NCBI GenBank assembly: GCA_012033595.1
Contig: JAAUQL010000024.1
Span: forward strand, 1 to 60,070
DNA: 60,070 nt
Direction: 5' to 3'
Source: Cyclobacteriaceae bacterium
GTDB lineage: Bacteria > Bacteroidota > Bacteroidia > Cytophagales > Cyclobacteriaceae
Shown: piece by piece, positions 27,144 to 35,687 of the stretch
Layout: each line of letters begins with the position of its first letter
How positions within the stretch are numbered: the first letter of the stretch is position 1
The notes under the pieces: generated by a model
Seen by the model: only the letters and a program-made list of their open reading frames with translations
Told to the model about the DNA's origin: nothing
The model's database searches: none
Program-made: the position numbers and the translations under genes

Positions 27144-28256
27144 ATGAAAAAAGCACTCATTACAGGAATCACAGGTCAGGATGGCGCCTACCTCACCGAA
27201 TTGCTATTGGGAAAAGGCTATGAAGTACATGGCATCAAGCGCAGAAGTTCGCTGTTCAATACAGACCGGATCGACCATCTCTACCAGGATCCACACGAAA
27301 AGGAGATTAAACTCAAATTGCATTATGGCGACCTGACCGATTCAGCCAATATTATACGCATCATTCAGGAGGTGCAACCCGATGAGATCTATAATCTCGG
27401 CGCGATGTCGCATGTAAAAGTGAGTTTTGACACGCCGGAATACACCGCCAATGTCGATGGGCTGGGTACCCTAAGGATACTGGAAGCTGTAAGGCTGTTG
27501 GGGCTGGTCGATAAAACCCGCATTTATCAAGCTTCCACCTCAGAGCTTTATGGGTTGGTACAGCAAGTTCCTCAGTCAGAAAGTACCCCATTTTACCCGC
27601 GATCACCCTATGCCGTTGCCAAATTATACGGTTTTTGGATTACCAAAAATTACCGGGAAGCCTACCAGGTCTATGCCTGCAATGGTATTTTGTTCAATCA
27701 CGAATCGCCTTTGCGTGGTGAGACGTTCGTAACCCGCAAAATCACAAGAGCGGTTGCCCGAATTGCCCTGGGACTGCAAGAAGTACTTTACCTGGGCAAT
27801 ATCGATGCGAAAAGGGATTGGGGTCATGCCAAAGACTTTGTAAAAGCGATGTGGCTCATCTTGCAGCAAGACACTGCAGATGACTACGTAATCGCCACCG
27901 GTGTAACCACCACCGTCAGGGACTTTGTGAAGATGAGCTTTGCCGAGGTGGGCATCGAACTGGAATTTGAAGGTGAAGGCGTAGAGGAAGTTGCCAGGGT
28001 AAAGACTTGTAGCAATCGTGAGTATCAGTTGCAGGCCGGACAGGTAGTTTTAAAGATAGATCCGAGGTACTACAGGCCTACCGAGGTGGAACTGCTCATT
28101 GGCGATCCGACAAAATCGAAGCAAATGCTGGGCTGGGAGCCTGAATACGACCTGAAGGCGCTGGTAAATGACATGATGACGGCTGACATTGACCTATTTA
28201 AACGGGATAAATTTTTACTAAAAGGAGGTCACAAAATTCTCAATTATCACGAATAA
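27144..28256 (+). CDS. gmd: GDP-mannose 4,6-dehydratase
   Basis: This cytoplasmic extended short-chain dehydrogenase of 370 residues converts GDP-D-mannose to GDP-4-keto-6-deoxymannose, the first step to GDP-L-fucose. The nucleotide-binding motif is [10 protein letters not shown]. The catalytic set is Thr/Ser-Glu in QASTSELYG and Tyr-Lys in [25 protein letters not shown] is the GMD signature, and the C-terminus has the usual [12 protein letters not shown]. The stop and the ATG of fcl overlap as TAATG, so the two are translationally coupled. Confidence 0.97.
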   Translation: MKKALITGITGQDGAYLTELLLGKGYEVHGIKRRSSLFNTDRIDHLYQDPHEKEIKLKLHYGDLTDSANIIRIIQEVQPDEIYNLGAMSHVKVSFDTPEYTANVDGLGTLRILEAVRLLGLVDKTRIYQASTSELYGLVQQVPQSESTPFYPRSPYAVAKLYGFWITKNYREAYQVYACNGILFNHESPLRGETFVTRKITRAVARIALGLQEVLYLGNIDAKRDWGHAKDFVKAMWLILQQDTADDYVIATGVTTTVRDFVKMSFAEVGIELEFEGEGVEEVARVKTCSNREYQLQAGQVVLKIDPRYYRPTEVELLIGDPTKSKQMLGWEPEYDLKALVNDMMTADIDLFKRDKFLLKGGHKILNYHE

Positions 28257-29185
28257 TGGACAAAGGAAACAAAATATATGTGGCCGGCCACCGCGGTATG
28301 GTAGGCTCGGCCCTCATACGGAAGTTGCTATCCGAAGGCTATGAGCATATCATCACACGTACATCATCCGAGCTGGACTTGCGGTCACAACTCGATGTGG
28401 CCAACTTTTTCGTTGAGGAGCAGCCGGATTATGTATTTTTGGCTGCGGCCAAAGTAGGAGGGATCATTGCCAACAACACTTTCCGGGCAGAATTTTTATA
28501 TGACAATTTAATGATCCAAAACAATGTGATCCACCAGTCATACCTGGCAAAGGTAAAAAAGTTGATGTTCTTGGGAAGTTCGTGCATTTATCCTAAAATG
28601 GCTCCACAGCCACTCAGGGAGGATGCCCTGCTTACAGGCTTGCTCGAGCCGACCAACGAGCCTTATGCTATAGCTAAGATAGCGGGCATGAAAATGTGCG
28701 ATGCCTACAGAGATCAATACGGCTGCAATTTTATATCGGTGATGCCCACCAATCTCTATGGTCCAAATGACAATTATGACCTGAAAAACTCACATGTGCT
28801 GCCGGCTTTGATCCGAAAATTTCATGAGGCAAAAACCAATAGCCAGCAAAAGGTGGAGATTTGGGGCACGGGTAGCCCAAAACGGGAATTTATGCATGTA
28901 GATGATTTGGCCTCGGCTTGCTTTTTTCTCATGCAGCATTTCGACGAGCCCGGATTTGTAAATATCGGGGTGGGCAAAGATGTTTCTATCAAAGACCTGG
29001 CGATGTTGATCAAAACGATTGTGGGCTTCGAAGGGGAGCTGACCTACGATACCTCTAAGCCAGACGGCACCCCGCGAAAACTGATGGATGTGTCTAAGTT
29101 GGAAAGCCTGGGCTTTAAGTACAAAATTGAGTTGGAAGAGGGTATTCGTTCTGTTTACAGCGATTATCTCAAACAAGTGCAATAA
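28256..29185 (+). CDS. fcl: GDP-L-fucose synthase
   Basis: This NADP-dependent epimerase-reductase of 309 residues converts GDP-4-keto-6-deoxymannose to GDP-L-fucose. The Rossmann motif is [12 protein letters not shown]. The Ser and the Tyr-Lys of the active site are in [15 protein letters not shown] and [26 protein letters not shown] is diagnostic of Fcl/WcaG. It follows gmd with a one-base overlap. Products would feed fucose or colitose into lipopolysaccharide or capsule, but no glycosyltransferase cluster follows, so this is a free-standing supply operon. Confidence 0.97.
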   Translation: MDKGNKIYVAGHRGMVGSALIRKLLSEGYEHIITRTSSELDLRSQLDVANFFVEEQPDYVFLAAAKVGGIIANNTFRAEFLYDNLMIQNNVIHQSYLAKVKKLMFLGSSCIYPKMAPQPLREDALLTGLLEPTNEPYAIAKIAGMKMCDAYRDQYGCNFISVMPTNLYGPNDNYDLKNSHVLPALIRKFHEAKTNSQQKVEIWGTGSPKREFMHVDDLASACFFLMQHFDEPGFVNIGVGKDVSIKDLAMLIKTIVGFEGELTYDTSKPDGTPRKLMDVSKLESLGFKYKIELEEGIRSVYSDYLKQVQ

Positions 29186-29586
29186 AAAAACCCATCATTG
29201 GAGCAAGGAAGTTAATTCAAACCCCAGTAATTCAGGATTTGAGCTGCTTCGTTGTCTCAACAATCCACTGTTAACCATGATAAATCATGGGCCCCGACGA
29301 GTCGGGGATGAGGCCCGGTTTCAACACAAAGCTTCACTCGGTTCTTAATAAATGTTAGGTTTGAAAAACAATTACCTTAACTCCGATGGGTATTATCTTT
29401 GTTTATTCAGAACTTCAAAGCAAACGCCTGATCAGCTTTTGATCAGGCTTTTTATCGTTGCAAATATAAAGTTAAACCACTGATTATAGAAATCTGTTTT
29501 GATAAAATGCCAAAATCCACATCTTGAGCAGACCCTTCACGCCATTTTCAACACTGTGGATGTGGCCTCTGATAAGTTAATAAAAC
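29186..29586. other. Gene-free stretch between convergent genes
   Basis: 400 bp between fcl and the Dph6-like gene. It holds a short GC-rich hairpin, CCCCGA-CGAG-TCGGGG (29292-29307), a TAtcTTTG box at 29394-29401 without a matching upstream element, and the terminator described separately. A short transcript from that box to the terminator would be only about 50 nt; there is no further support for it. Confidence 0.35.
29426..29453 (+). terminator. Rho-independent terminator downstream of gmd-fcl
   Basis: GCCTGATCA (29426-29434) and TGATCAGGC (29440-29448) form a perfect 9-bp stem with a GCTTT loop and five T after it. It lies 240 bp after fcl, the nearest upstream + strand gene. Confidence 0.8.
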
Positions 29587-30372
29587 TCAGATTTTCATTA
29601 ACTTATCTGGCTGTAATCCAGCCCGATCTGCTGGTAATATATCGCAATACCAAAAACCATTATCAAAGGGATTGGCGGCAGTTTGGCCTTCGTCACTATT
29701 TGAGTTCTTGTCTGAAACTTCCCTTTCAGGGGCATATTTTTTATACACCATTTCACCTTTCGCAATAGCAATTGGAGCCTGAAAAATTGGCCCTTCGAAA
29801 ACGAAAGTATGAAATTCACCATTTTCACCACATGGGTCAACATTCCAAGGCAAATCGTTCAGAAATTCATGGTCAATGATTCGACCGCAAAAACTCCTGT
29901 CGAGGTATTGATCATTGACACACGTAACGATGGTCTTAAAGCCCAAATCGATAAACTCACGAATGAGCAGGTCAGTAGGAAATTTCCATAAGGGAAAAGT
30001 CGCTTTTAATCCAATTGCGGCCAGCTTTTCTTCCCGATACTTCCGTAAATCTTCCAGAAAGATATCTCCAAAAATGGAATGGCTCACCCCACGGTCTTTT
30101 AAGTCCTGCATGGTTGCTCGCATATTATTTTCATAGCTTTCCATGTCCGGCATTTCGGGCAGTTTGAGTAAAGTCAATGGTAGTCCGATCATTTTGGCTT
30201 GCCGTTCCAACAGTTGCAACCGAACGCCATGCATGGATATTCGCTGGTTTGCTGTGTTGATGGAGGTGAGCAAGGTCTCAATATGAAACTCTTTCGACTG
30301 CATTATTTTATACAATGCCAATGCTGAATCTTTTCCTCCACTCCAATTAAAAACTGCCTTTTGTTTGCTCAT
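29587..30372 (-). CDS. Dph6-like ATP pyrophosphatase (adenine nucleotide alpha-hydrolase family)
   Basis: This protein of about 261 residues belongs to the PP-loop ATP pyrophosphatases related to eukaryotic diphthine-ammonia ligase. The PP-loop is FNWSGGKDSALALYK. Family markers are SHSIFGDIFLEDLRKYRE, ATFPLWKFPT, GFKTIVTCVNDQYLDRSF and NVDPCGENGEFHTFVFEGP. Bacteria lack diphthamide, so the substrate differs: ATP-driven amidation or thiolation of an unknown acceptor. The start is ATG 30372 (MSKQKAVF); a weaker ATG lies 12 bp upstream. A TActTTTG promoter box lies at 30417-30410 on the minus strand. It is monocistronic. Confidence 0.9.
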   Translation of the reverse strand: MSKQKAVFNWSGGKDSALALYKIMQSKEFHIETLLTSINTANQRISMHGVRLQLLERQAKMIGLPLTLLKLPEMPDMESYENNMRATMQDLKDRGVSHSIFGDIFLEDLRKYREEKLAAIGLKATFPLWKFPTDLLIREFIDLGFKTIVTCVNDQYLDRSFCGRIIDHEFLNDLPWNVDPCGENGEFHTFVFEGPIFQAPIAIAKGEMVYKKYAPEREVSDKNSNSDEGQTAANPFDNGFWYCDILPADRAGLQPDKLMKI

Positions 30373-30482
30373 GCGTGCATACAACTAAATTGGGGATTGA
30401 TTTGAGGCTCAAAAGTAGTTTTTTTTGTCTTTTGGCCTACGCGGAGCCGGTAAAAATATGGTGGAGAAGCATTACTGTACTA

Positions 30483-31115
30483 TTAACCAAGCAGATACCC
30501 TACCGAGGTAGGTTGATAGAGCAACCAACCGGTAAGACTGTATCTGCTTTTGTTGGCCATCAAGACTTCATGCTCTATGATATTGCTTTTGAAAATCACC
30601 GCCCTCCGGGCGATAGGCGCCACAACCAGCTCACTTTTTCCTTCACGAAATATGCGCAATTCGCCGCCATCGCCAGGTTCCCATTGATCGTTGAAGTAGA
30701 TAATGAGGGTGATCAGGCGGTTGTTCCGGCCTTTGAACTGATCGAGATGTTTTTTGTAAAACGACCCCTTGGGATAATGCGCCAGGTGGAATTCATACCC
30801 GCCAAGACTTAAAAAGCAAAGTTCATTTAGTTTCGATTTAAAAGTAATGATAAGATCAAAGAGCTCTTCGAGTGCCGTGTCGCGCACTTTATCGAGCCAA
30901 TAGACAAAATCGGTGCGAATTTCACTATTTACCTGATGGGCCGCAAGAGCGCCAATGCCCGCTTTGGCAAATGCATCTTCCTGCAGCTTATCGAGCAAAA
31001 ATACTTTTATTTTGTCGTAGAGTGTATCGGAAATAAATTCATCTATGATCAGATAATCATCTAAAGACAAGTTATCCACCCAGTCTATCCATTGTTGCTC
31101 CGATATGTAGTTCAT
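30483..31115 (-). CDS. 2OG-Fe(II) oxygenase (prolyl 4-hydroxylase-like)
   Basis: This cytoplasmic protein of 210 residues belongs to the iron/2-oxoglutarate dioxygenases. The facial triad is visible: His-x-Asp in KKHLDQF, the distal His in IIEHEV, and the 2-oxoglutarate-binding Arg or Lys in NKSRYSLTGW. GGELRIFRE and the preceding LITLIIYFND are typical of the P4H/SM-20 branch. The substrate is probably a protein, but it is not identifiable. A TAatTTTG box on the minus strand (31139-31132) lies 17 bp upstream of the start. Confidence 0.9.
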   Translation of the reverse strand: MNYISEQQWIDWVDNLSLDDYLIIDEFISDTLYDKIKVFLLDKLQEDAFAKAGIGALAAHQVNSEIRTDFVYWLDKVRDTALEELFDLIITFKSKLNELCFLSLGGYEFHLAHYPKGSFYKKHLDQFKGRNNRLITLIIYFNDQWEPGDGGELRIFREGKSELVVAPIARRAVIFKSNIIEHEVLMANKSRYSLTGWLLYQPTSVGYLLG

Positions 31116-31535
31116 TTCAAATTGATTTGAACAAAATTATAGAATGAAGTGAGAGTTTGATCTTAAGCCCGATCAATTTTTTTGTGCATAAGACGCATGC
31201 CTGCCGGCGTTAAAAACAAAATGAGAGATACCAAAAAATTATTTACGCTTCTTCAAACAAATAAGCTTCAATGTTTGAATATCTAATGTTGAAGTGTATA
31301 CTTTGCACTGTTTTTTTTTAAAAACAGATGCACCAAGCTTTAGAGCCTGAGGGAGTGGCACAGGATGTGAAATTCCCTTTTATTCCCACTCTGGCCATAC
31401 CAGTTTTCTACTGGTTTTTTCATACATTTTCTTTTCCAACTAATAAATTTCGACCAGATGCTTGCTTTGGTAAAACGTTTTCCTTTTGTGTCATTTTATC
31501 CATTATCTCCAAACTACTAGAATTTTCAAAAACAA
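31116..31535. other. Gene-free stretch between divergent genes
   Basis: About 420 bp. The left end holds the promoter box of the oxygenase gene (CAAAATTA at 31132-31139, read on the minus strand). The rest is AT-rich; open frames here are not convincing as proteins. Confidence 0.4.
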
Positions 31536-32159
31536 ATGATTCATCCAAAAACTGAGCTAAAATTCATAAGCGACCAGGTCGGTTATGGCGTCTTCGCCAC
31601 CGAAGACATTCCCGAAGGTACCATAGTGTATGTTAAAGACAGCCTGGAGCTGGTAATTACCCCTTCTGATTTTCGCAGTCAGACCAGCGAAATGAAAGAA
31701 GTGATAGAAAAATATTCGTATATCGATGAAAATGGCAACCGCATCATAAGCTGGGATTTTGCCAAATATGTGAACCACTGCTGCAACTGCAACACCATGA
31801 GTACAGGCTATGGATTCGAAATCGCCATTAGGGATATCAAAAAAGGTGAAGAAATCACCGACGAGTATGGGCTGTTTAATCTACAGGAAGAAATGGACTT
31901 ACTTTGCGGCGAAGCATGTTGTCGCAAAAAAGTTGCTCCTTCCGATTTTGATACATACTACAAGCAGTGGGATCAAATTATAAAAAAATCAATATTAAAA
32001 TTATTTGAGGTCGATCAGCCCCTGGTGCCCTATGTCGATGAAGATACCAGACTGCAACTGGAACTGTTGCACCACAATCCCAAACATTACAAATCGGTAT
32101 ATGCCCTCAAGTTCCAGCCGGAAAAACACCTGAACGGGACTAAAAAAATAATAGTATAA
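31536..32159 (+). CDS. SET-domain protein, putative lysine methyltransferase
   Basis: This protein of 207 residues has a SET fold, which transfers methyl from S-adenosylmethionine to lysine. The N-terminal part GYGVFATEDIPEGTIVY is the SET-N beta segment. The AdoMet/active-site core is YVNHCCNCNT (the NHSCxPN equivalent) followed by IKKGEEITDEYG, with the catalytic Tyr. A Cys cluster, CGEACCRKK, looks like a post-SET zinc site. The C-terminal 60 residues are extra. Bacterial stand-alone SET proteins are uncommon and their targets are mostly unknown. It is monocistronic, ending at a strong terminator. Confidence 0.9.
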   Translation: MIHPKTELKFISDQVGYGVFATEDIPEGTIVYVKDSLELVITPSDFRSQTSEMKEVIEKYSYIDENGNRIISWDFAKYVNHCCNCNTMSTGYGFEIAIRDIKKGEEITDEYGLFNLQEEMDLLCGEACCRKKVAPSDFDTYYKQWDQIIKKSILKLFEVDQPLVPYVDEDTRLQLELLHHNPKHYKSVYALKFQPEKHLNGTKKIIV

Positions 32160-32252
32160 AAAAATAGGATCGGAGGGTGACCTTTTGCCATAGCGTGCAT
32201 TAAGGCTGTATCCTCCATACAACTATGATCCTCACGAAGGATTTCGATAATT

Positions 32253-32282
32253 CCCGGGCGCTCTGCCCGGGTTTTGTTTTTT
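32253..32282 (+). terminator. Rho-independent terminator after the SET gene
   Basis: CCCGGGC (32253-32259) and GCCCGGG (32265-32271) pair around GCTCT, and a T-rich run (TTTTGTTTTTT) follows, about 95 bp after the SET stop. Confidence 0.85.
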
Positions 32283-32497
32283 AGCCCAAACCATTCACTT
32301 GGTCATTGGCTGCGAGCAACACCTGCTTGCAAAGCGATAAAAAAACGACAGTCGGATGCCCTGTGGGTTTTTATTCACATTTCGTCGAAAAAGCACATGC
32401 GATTTGTAGGCCTGAAAAATATTTAAGCTATATTCGAATTGGATTGCTGGTCTGTCCGCAGGTCAACTTCTTAAGTTATTGATTTAAAATCACTTTT

Positions 32498-32812
32498 ATG
32501 GGAAAAATAGTAATCGCAACTTACAAGCCCAAAGCAGGCAAAGAGAAGGCGCTTGATGCCCTGGTAAAAAACCATGTAAAAGTACTTAGAAACCAAGGAT
32601 TGGCTACCCTGCGGCCTCCCATGGTCATGAAAGCTGCCGATGGCACCGTTGTAGAGGTGTTTGAGTGGATATCGAAGGAAGCCATTGAGGAGGCCAAAAA
32701 GAACAAAGATGTTGTGGCCTACTGGGACAAATACAGGGAAGTATGCGAAATCATGCCCATAAGCTCTTTGATCGAATCCAAAAATTCATTTTCGGAGTTC
32801 AACCCATTTTAG
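32498..32812 (+). CDS. ABM-like dimeric alpha/beta barrel protein
   Basis: This protein of 104 residues looks like an antibiotic-biosynthesis-monooxygenase-type ferredoxin-like fold: IVIATYKPKAGKEKALDALV (first strand and helix), then ADGTVVEVFEWISKEAIEEA and a final helix, VAYWDKYREVCEIMPI. Members range from cofactor-free monooxygenases to haem- or sugar-handling proteins, so function is open. The start is ATG 32498. It lies upstream of a small membrane-protein gene and a DUF1080 gene on the same strand. Confidence 0.78.
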   Translation: MGKIVIATYKPKAGKEKALDALVKNHVKVLRNQGLATLRPPMVMKAADGTVVEVFEWISKEAIEEAKKNKDVVAYWDKYREVCEIMPISSLIESKNSFSEFNPF

Positions 32813-32877
32813 TTACATCGTTTTTTTAGGTAGCGCTAATGCTGCCCCGGTTTTTTTGTTGTCCATAATATAGTTGT

Positions 32878-33051
32878 ATGAAGTTTTTCAGAAGCACACT
32901 GCCTTTTGTATCTCTTGGTATATTTTTTTTAGGACTTAGCCTCTACGCTGGCGATCCACGGCATTTTGGATTTGGGGTGGTTTTTATCCTCATAGCCTCT
33001 GCCAAGCATCTGCTTATTTCAGGCAAACCCAACGTAAACAGACCTGGTTGA
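32878..33051 (+). CDS. Small two-helix membrane protein
   Basis: A 57-residue open frame with a clean ATG and TGA. It has two hydrophobic helices, LPFVSLGIFFLGLSLYAG and FGFGVVFILIASAKHLLI, separated by DPRHF, and a short basic tail. It lies 65 bp after the ABM-like gene and 78 bp before the DUF1080 gene, all on the + strand. I do not recognise the family. Its length and composition are typical of small bacterial membrane proteins. Confidence 0.55.
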   Translation: MKFFRSTLPFVSLGIFFLGLSLYAGDPRHFGFGVVFILIASAKHLLISGKPNVNRPG

Positions 33052-33129
33052 AATAGTATATCTGAAATAGTTTACATTAATTGCATGGCAATGAGTGCAA
33101 ACGTTTGTTAAACCTTTTAACCCACAAAA

Positions 33130-33732
33130 ATGAAAAAATCATTCTTATTGTTTTCGGTCATAGTTGCTATGGGCATGGCAACATTTTCCTCGGCCCAGCA
33201 GGAGCCAAAGCTCAAAAAAATATTCAACGGCAAAAACCTCGAAGGCTGGAAAGTGCCGGAAAATAATATATGGTGGTCAGCGTCCAAGGGCATTTTGTCT
33301 GCGCAAAGCGATCCCGACAAGCAGGGCACCATTCTGTGGACTAATAATGAATATCAGGACTTTATCATTCAGGTAGATTTCAAATTTGGAGCGGGCACTG
33401 TCGATAGTGGGATTTTTATCAGAACTGAAGGGGAACAAATACAAATCGGCGAATCAGGTTCACTAAAGCGCGACATGACTGGCTCGCCTTATATTCCCGG
33501 CAAGAGCTACCCTGTGGAAGCAAAAAATGTAAAGGAATTATTGAAAATGGAGGATTGGAACACCATGAAAGTAAAAGCCGTGGGCAACGACTACACGGTA
33601 TGGCTCAATGGACAAGAAGTGATGAATTACCAATCGGAAACATCAGTAGCAAACGGCCCGGTTGGTCTGCAACTGCACCCCAATCGCGACATGCATATTG
33701 ATTTTAAAAATATCCTGTTTGCCGAACTATAA
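33130..33732 (+). CDS. Secreted DUF1080 protein (3-keto-disaccharide hydrolase family)
   Basis: This protein of 200 residues has a signal peptide (MKKSFLLFSVIVAMGMATF, cut after SSA) and one concanavalin-like beta-jellyroll domain of the DUF1080 family. Typical markers are IFNGKNLEGWKV, the strand-rich DFIIQVDFKFG, DSGIFIRTEGEQ, the TGSPYIPG loop, WNTMKVKAVGNDYTVWLNGQ and GPVGLQLHPN. Some members hydrolyse 3-keto-glucosides made by Gfo/Idh/MocA-type oxidoreductases, and one such oxidoreductase lies at 9.7 kb. Direct cooperation is inference. A terminator follows. Confidence 0.92.
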   Translation: MKKSFLLFSVIVAMGMATFSSAQQEPKLKKIFNGKNLEGWKVPENNIWWSASKGILSAQSDPDKQGTILWTNNEYQDFIIQVDFKFGAGTVDSGIFIRTEGEQIQIGESGSLKRDMTGSPYIPGKSYPVEAKNVKELLKMEDWNTMKVKAVGNDYTVWLNGQEVMNYQSETSVANGPVGLQLHPNRDMHIDFKNILFAEL

Positions 33733-33756
33733 ATAATTGACAAAAACCAAGTTAAG

Positions 33757-33788
33757 GCCTGGAACCTGAAATGGGTTCAGGCTTTTTT
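33757..33788 (+). terminator. Terminator after the DUF1080 gene
   Basis: GCCTG-G-AACC and GGGTTCAGGC form a stem with one bulge, followed by TTTTTT at 33783-33788. It lies 25 bp after the stop. Confidence 0.65.
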
Positions 33789-33852
33789 GTTTCCTGCAAA
33801 ACAATCGGCTGCCCTTTTACCTTATTAGCTAACGATAGCACAACAAAAGAAT

Positions 33853-35298
33853 ATGAAGGTATTATTGACAGGTGCCAATGGGTATATTGGTAAAAGATTG
33901 TTGCCGGCACTGATACATCAGGGGCATTTCGTAGTGTGCTGTGTCAGAGACCATAACCGGTTTACCGTCGAAGAAGAATACGTCGGCAAAGTAGAGGTAG
34001 TCGAGGTGGATTTTCTTCAGGAAGACACTTTGGCCAATATTCCTCACGATATCGAAGGAGCCTATTTTCTGATCCATTCGATGTCGTCCAAAAACAGGGA
34101 TTTTGAATCCCTGGAAACTATGACTGCGCAAAATTTCAAAGTAGCCATGAACCGTTGTAAGGTAAAGCATGTCATCTACCTTGGCGGAATAATTAATGAT
34201 GAACAACTGTCGCGACATCTCCAGTCGCGCAAAAAAGTGGAGGATATCCTTGCAAAGGGGGACTATCAATTTACCGGCCTGCACGCCGGCATCATACTTG
34301 GTTCGGGGAGCGCGTCGTTTGAAATTATCCGTGATCTGGTAGAGAAGCTGCCATTTATGATCGCCCCAAAATGGCTGCTTACCCGATCGCAACCCATCGC
34401 CATCAGAAATGTAATAGAATTTCTATCCAGATCGTTGAGCAATCCTTATGCTTTTGGCAAAAGCTTCGATATCGCCGGTCCGGATATTATGACCTACAAA
34501 CAAATGCTGCTGAGATTTGCTAAGATCAGGGGTCTGCGCCGTTGGATTGTCACGGTGCCATTGATGACGCCCAAGCTCTCATCTTACTGGCTATATTTTG
34601 TCACATCTACATCGTACAAGCTCGCGTCTAACCTGGTGGAAAGCATGAAGGTGCCTATCATTGGTCAGAAGAATGATTTGGCCAGGCAACTGGATATTCA
34701 ATTGTTAGATTTTGAAACTGCCATAAAGCTGGCGTTTTTGAAAATACAACAAAATGACGTCCTGTCCAGTTGGACAGATTCCCTCACCAGTGGCATTCTC
34801 GATACCTCACTCAGCAATTTCGTGCAGGTGCCCACTTTTGGATGCTTCACCGATGTGAAAAAAAGGAAGATCACCGATGCAGAAAAAGTAATGGCAAGGA
34901 TATGGTCTATTGGTGGCAATACGGGCTGGTATTATGGTACGTGGCTTTGGAAAATTCGCGGCTTTATGGACAAACTCAGCGGTGGGGTAGGGCTCAGGCG
35001 GGGGCGAACCAACCTGCTCACCATCCATCCGGGTGATGCGCTTGATTTTTGGCGCGTGCTACTGGCCGACCGGGAAAAACAGCGTTTATTGTTGTTTGCT
35101 GAGATGAAACTACCCGGCGAAGCATGGCTCGAATTCCAGATTGACAGCCATAATTGCCTCTGTCAAAAGGCCACTTTTAGACCCAGAGGATTATTGGGGC
35201 GAATATATTGGTACACCGTGCTGCCATTTCATTATTTTATTTTTAATGGCATGATCAACAATATCATCAGCGAATATCGATCAGACGACAAGTGTTAA
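33853..35298 (+). CDS. SDR-family oxidoreductase with C-terminal DUF2867
   Basis: This protein of 481 residues has an atypical short-chain dehydrogenase/NmrA-like Rossmann domain (about 1-300): the dinucleotide motif is LTGANGYIGKRLL, with VIYLGGIIND and HAGIILGSGS typical of complex-I-assembly-like SDRs. The C-terminal DUF2867 domain (about 330-475) contains WKIRGFMDKLSGGVGLRRG and HPGDALDFWRVL. The combination is widespread in Bacteroidota; substrate and partner are unknown. No signal peptide. It is monocistronic. Confidence 0.92.
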   Translation: MKVLLTGANGYIGKRLLPALIHQGHFVVCCVRDHNRFTVEEEYVGKVEVVEVDFLQEDTLANIPHDIEGAYFLIHSMSSKNRDFESLETMTAQNFKVAMNRCKVKHVIYLGGIINDEQLSRHLQSRKKVEDILAKGDYQFTGLHAGIILGSGSASFEIIRDLVEKLPFMIAPKWLLTRSQPIAIRNVIEFLSRSLSNPYAFGKSFDIAGPDIMTYKQMLLRFAKIRGLRRWIVTVPLMTPKLSSYWLYFVTSTSYKLASNLVESMKVPIIGQKNDLARQLDIQLLDFETAIKLAFLKIQQNDVLSSWTDSLTSGILDTSLSNFVQVPTFGCFTDVKKRKITDAEKVMARIWSIGGNTGWYYGTWLWKIRGFMDKLSGGVGLRRGRTNLLTIHPGDALDFWRVLLADREKQRLLLFAEMKLPGEAWLEFQIDSHNCLCQKATFRPRGLLGRIYWYTVLPFHYFIFNGMINNIISEYRSDDKC

Positions 35299-35687
35299 AA
35301 AGTATTTTCTCTCAGTTTTCCTATCTATATAGACAGGAATAACTTCAAACAAAATGACTTCAACTAAAGATGCAGGCTATTTGAGGGCGCTATCGGATAT
35401 GATTAACTAGTTCACACGTTCAGGAAGAGGTAGTGCCACTTACCGAACAACAGAAAATAATGCTGGTGATGCGCGAAGAAGTAGAACTATTGATCAGCTC
35501 ACACTCAACGAATTAATAAATAACTTTGTTATATAATTTACATTATGTTAAATAGAAGCTGAGAACACCTGTCTCCCCCTAGATGATTGTAGTTTATGTA
35601 ACCCGGAGAATTCTTCCTCTGTAGCTCCTATTGCAAACCCGGTCACATTTAAAAATTTAACCTGCGACCAACATGATAGCCGTCGAT
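35299..35687. other. Gene-free stretch with a possible broken small gene
   Basis: No intact gene. From ATG 35354 a short frame (MTSTKDAGYLRALSDMIN, then TAG) is followed in another frame by a protein-like run ending at TAA 35516 (QEEVVPLTEQQKIMLVMR is part of it). Together they read like a small helical protein with a frameshift. It needs a +1 (or -2) change, unlike the four -1 breaks elsewhere. It may be a decayed antitoxin-like gene or chance. Confidence 0.25.

Noticed and set aside
29391-29453. Possible small RNA from the TAtcTTTG box to the terminator
   Set aside because: The nearest TTTG lies 30 bp upstream instead of 19-21 bp, and the transcript would be only about 50 nt.
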